Assembly (NCBI GenBank): GCA_021397835.1
Contig: JAJFZO010000747.1
Coordinates: forward strand, 4,032,501 to 4,096,500
Reading direction: 5' to 3'
DNA from: Moringa oleifera
Lineage: Eukaryota; Streptophyta; Magnoliopsida; Brassicales; Moringaceae
DNA: 64,000 nucleotides
A program made the position numbers and the translations under genes. Positions 61,091 through 64,000 of the stretch are shown here, in pieces. How positions within the stretch are numbered: position 1 is the first letter of the stretch; each line of letters opens with the position of its first letter. Below the pieces are notes generated by a model, which had not been told where the DNA came from, searched no databases, and saw nothing but the letters and a program-made list of their open reading frames with translations.

Positions 61091-64000
61091 TAAAATTTTA
61101 CAATAATATCAAATTGATTTTATCCTCTTTAAAAACACAATTAAAATTAAGCAAATAAAAAAAGATCTAGAATTTACCTAATAATTTTACATTGCAATAT
61201 TTTTCAATTTAAATTTTTTTAAAGCAATCCTAACATCCTAAAATTACCCATCTTGCTACTTTCTTCCCTTTTTTTTTTTTTAACTTTTTTCATTCTTTAA
61301 GCAAATAAAATTATAAACACCTTTCCATACCAATCTTCCTCCCATTTTTTCTTTTCAGCTTTTCTCTTTTCTTCTTTTTTTTTTCTTTTTCCCTCTTACA
61401 CAAATAATCACTAGTTTACCTCTAACAACTCTTTTTACATTTTTTTAAAATTTTTTTCTTTTTTGGCATATACCAAATCCCATCTATTTTTTACTATATT
61501 ACATTTTTTTTGCTCATTATTTTCACACATTATTATTATTATTATTTTTTTACATATTTTCATGTGTTCAACATAAAGTATAAGTGTGTGTATCCATAAA
61601 TAAGAGAACATAAAAACATTAATGTACAAGGTAGCTAAAAATACAAATGAGAATAAAATAAAGATATAAGAAATGGGGTTCATGTATGCAAGAATAATAA
61701 CAAAAAAAAAAAACACATATAATAACAATTAATTAAATAAATGAAAGAAAATATTCACAAGAAACAAATAGAAAGGAGTGGGAAAATAAGTGATGATAAA
61801 ATTGAAAAAAAAAAAAAAGGGTTATCTTGTCCTTTAAGATGAAATGATATTTGATTTGAAAATTTTTCCTCCAAATTTTCCTTATCAAAGAAAATCTCTC
61901 AAACTTTTTATATGTATATATTTGAAAATCACTATTCACACTTCAATAACCTTCTCCAAATATTTTTAATACTCTCTTCAAAAATTTCTTAACATTCTCT
62001 CCTTAACTCTTTTTCAAATCCCTCCCCTTAATCTTTTGGCCAAGGTAGGTATTCATAGACCTTGGCTCAGCCTCCACTTAATGCAGCAGTAGGTATTTGT
62101 ACTGCTCCCTTGCTACATGATCCTACAACATTACAGCAAAATGCAGCAGTAATCACAGCAGAATGCAAAATGATACAACATTGCTACTGCCTTATTGTGG
62201 TATTGCTACAACATTTTGAAATTCTTTTTTTCAATTTTAATTAAATAATTAATAATTGTTATCTTTTAATCTTTAATCTTAATTGTTGAACATTTTATCT
62301 AAATTGATTTGAGAAAAATTAGGTGTCTATAGCTACCCCTCTTTTTTTTTTTTTTTTTGGAATTAAAAACTGGACAAAGTCTTGAGATGCCTAATTTTGC
62401 CACTAGGGCTTAGGAACTTTCATTTTTTGCTCTCTTCAGTTGTTCTTATTTAATTCTCCTCCATCTTTTCTGGTTGTATACGACAAGATTATAATATTGT
62501 AACTTAAATAACATCACTTACATCTCAAGAGAGGTTGAATAGTTATATAGGTTCTTTTTTTTATTTTTCAACTACAGTTACTAATGTTTTGAAAAATCTG
62601 AAAGGCTCTGTTCTGATGAAGGCATCAACTTTGAAACTAGAAAACTTCGTTCTAAGGATGGCATTAACTTTGAAATTGAAAGGCTCCATTCTAAAGACGA
62701 CATCAACTTAGGAAAATCTAAAATTGCTTTAAGGATGGTCATTTTATAATCTAAAAATCTCATCCATTCACTATTATATTAAAATATTTGAAGAATTTTT
62801 GTCCATCAACAACTACTCTGATCAATATAAAAGAGCTTTGTCCATTAACAAAAATCTAAAAAGACTTTGTCCACTCACAGTTATTTTGAAAAATCTAAAA
62901 AGATTTTGTCCACCGATAAATATTCAGTGATAGTTATTTTTAGTAAATTCAAAGGACTTCTCTGACAACTATGATTGTTGTAAGAAAACAAAAGAGTTTC
63001 ATCAGTTGTGGATTAAACATCTTCATTCACTAGCCACTATATCATCTTAAAAAGACTAAAAGTTTTCGTCTACTAACCTTTTTTCTTATGAGAAAACTAC
63101 ATGATCTATCTTACGAGGGCTCTTACAATGCTTTTCCTTATTTGAAATAGTCAAAAGACTGTTTATGCCTTCATTAATAAGTATATCCCACCTTTTGAAG
63201 ATAAAATGTACGGAATGCATCATGTATGCATGCAGATGCACTAATCGTTTCTCTTTCACTTTTCGAATTATCTTTCTTCTTGTTCTTCCTTCTTCCTCTC
63301 TTTTTCTTTATGTCTTTTCCCTTTTTTTCTCGCTCTCCTTTTTTTTTTTAAGCATGGTTTATCATCCCTTCGATATTGGTGAACCTAAACATTTGATGTA
63401 AATCTAATTTTTGGTTGTGTTTTCAATTCCATTAGAGATCAGTAAAACTCTTATCTATCCCTAGATTTATCTTGATCAATTTGAAATATGAAGCTCACTG
63501 CTTTAAAAATGAATATGGGTTATGTAATGTTATAACTTCATTTAAACTTGAACACTATTTAGTTTTAGAACTAACATTTCTTTATTGAATCAATCTGCAA
63601 AGGTAAGTTGGGCAACAAAAAATTTTTAAAATTTTTTTGAGGGAAGAATATCTGGTTAAGGATGTAATTAATTAAGAAATATTTGAAATGGTCTTTACAT
63701 TAAATTAGGACAAAATTCACAATGATTGATAATAACGCCTAGTATAAAGAATAACGAACATCTCAATGCTATTTATCCATTCAAATCTTACCCGAAAAGC
63801 TCTTCCTTTTCTTTTTTTTTTTCTTTTTTTTTTAGATGATCTTTATCATCTGAAAAAGATTTTGACACTAATTTCAACCCATATCCCCTCACGAATGTAC
63901 AGCCATTGATTCCTCTGTTCTCTCTTCTTCTTCTTTTTTCATTAGGGGACGATTCCAACACCACTTTTTTCTTTGAAAACATATCACTCTTTGCAGGTCT
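61091..64000. other. T-rich, gene-free right end of the window
   Basis: No credible gene. Contains many T and pyrimidine tracts (61,270-61,560; 62,342-62,359; 63,335-63,350; 63,810-63,833). A segment near 62,319-62,345 (aggtgtctatagctacccctc) resembles a sequence I associate with LTR elements of the Tat type, which may link it to the motifs at 59,700. Open frames at 61,435-61,939 and 63,165-63,401 are low-complexity. Confidence 0.5.
62590..62760. repeat. Three-unit degenerate repeat of about 50-57 bp
   Basis: Three blocks contain (g/t)atggcatcaactttgaaa-like cores near 62,620, 62,665 and 62,700. On the minus strand they would encode a repeated SKLMPSLE-type peptide in a 60-codon frame, but there is no sign that this is a gene. 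A looser repeat (aagactttgtccactcac) continues to about 63,070. Confidence 0.55.

Noticed and set aside
61435..61939. Minus-strand Phe/Ile/Tyr-rich frames as membrane proteins
   Set aside because: They come from T-rich low-complexity DNA with no conserved motif or neighbour support.

Overview
This is nuclear DNA from a flowering plant, most likely a eudicot; the species cannot be told from the sequence. The evidence is a pair of LRR receptor kinases with the single spliceosomal intron typical of plant LRR-RLK subfamily XII, plant-type Ty1/copia retrotransposons with an initiator-Met-tRNA-type primer site, En/Spm (CACTA) transposons with TNP2-like transposase remains, and very AT-rich intergenic DNA. 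Few genes look intact: two receptor kinases and two RING-H2 proteins, all on the minus strand. The rest is mostly mobile-element debris and segmental duplication. | Layout. 1-15,000: a tandem pair of LRR receptor-like kinase genes (395-3,638 and 11,487-14,812), duplicated together with their flanks. Between them lies a degenerate copia element (5,441-9,371) sitting in the gag remnant of a second copia element (to about 10,090). 15,000-20,233: AT-rich DNA and a truncated CACTA element carrying a Transposase_24-like (TNPA-type) pseudogene. 20,234-53,964: a direct three-copy segmental array. Unit 1 is 20,234-36,306, unit 2 is 36,307-51,192, and unit 3 (51,193-53,964) is shortened by deletions. 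Units 1 and 2 each carry one intact RING-H2 gene and one dead copia element at the same insertion point. Unit 3 has lost the RING gene and keeps an apparently empty copia target site. 53,965-59,625: a second CACTA element, whose CACTAC terminus is exactly where unit 3 similarity stops; it holds TNPA-like and TNP2-like pseudogenes. 59,626-64,000: gene-free AT/T-rich DNA with an eight-unit degenerate minisatellite and motifs that recall Tat/Ogre-type LTR retroelements (weak). | Roles. The receptor kinases are predicted plasma-membrane receptors with a non-RD kinase, the class that includes immune receptors such as FLS2, EFR and Xa21. The RING-H2 proteins are predicted E3 ubiquitin ligases of unknown target. 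Nothing in the sequence ties the two families together functionally. I found no evidence for a new enzymatic or defence system. The most informative content is the duplication history, which can be ordered using the retrotransposon insertion and its empty site.
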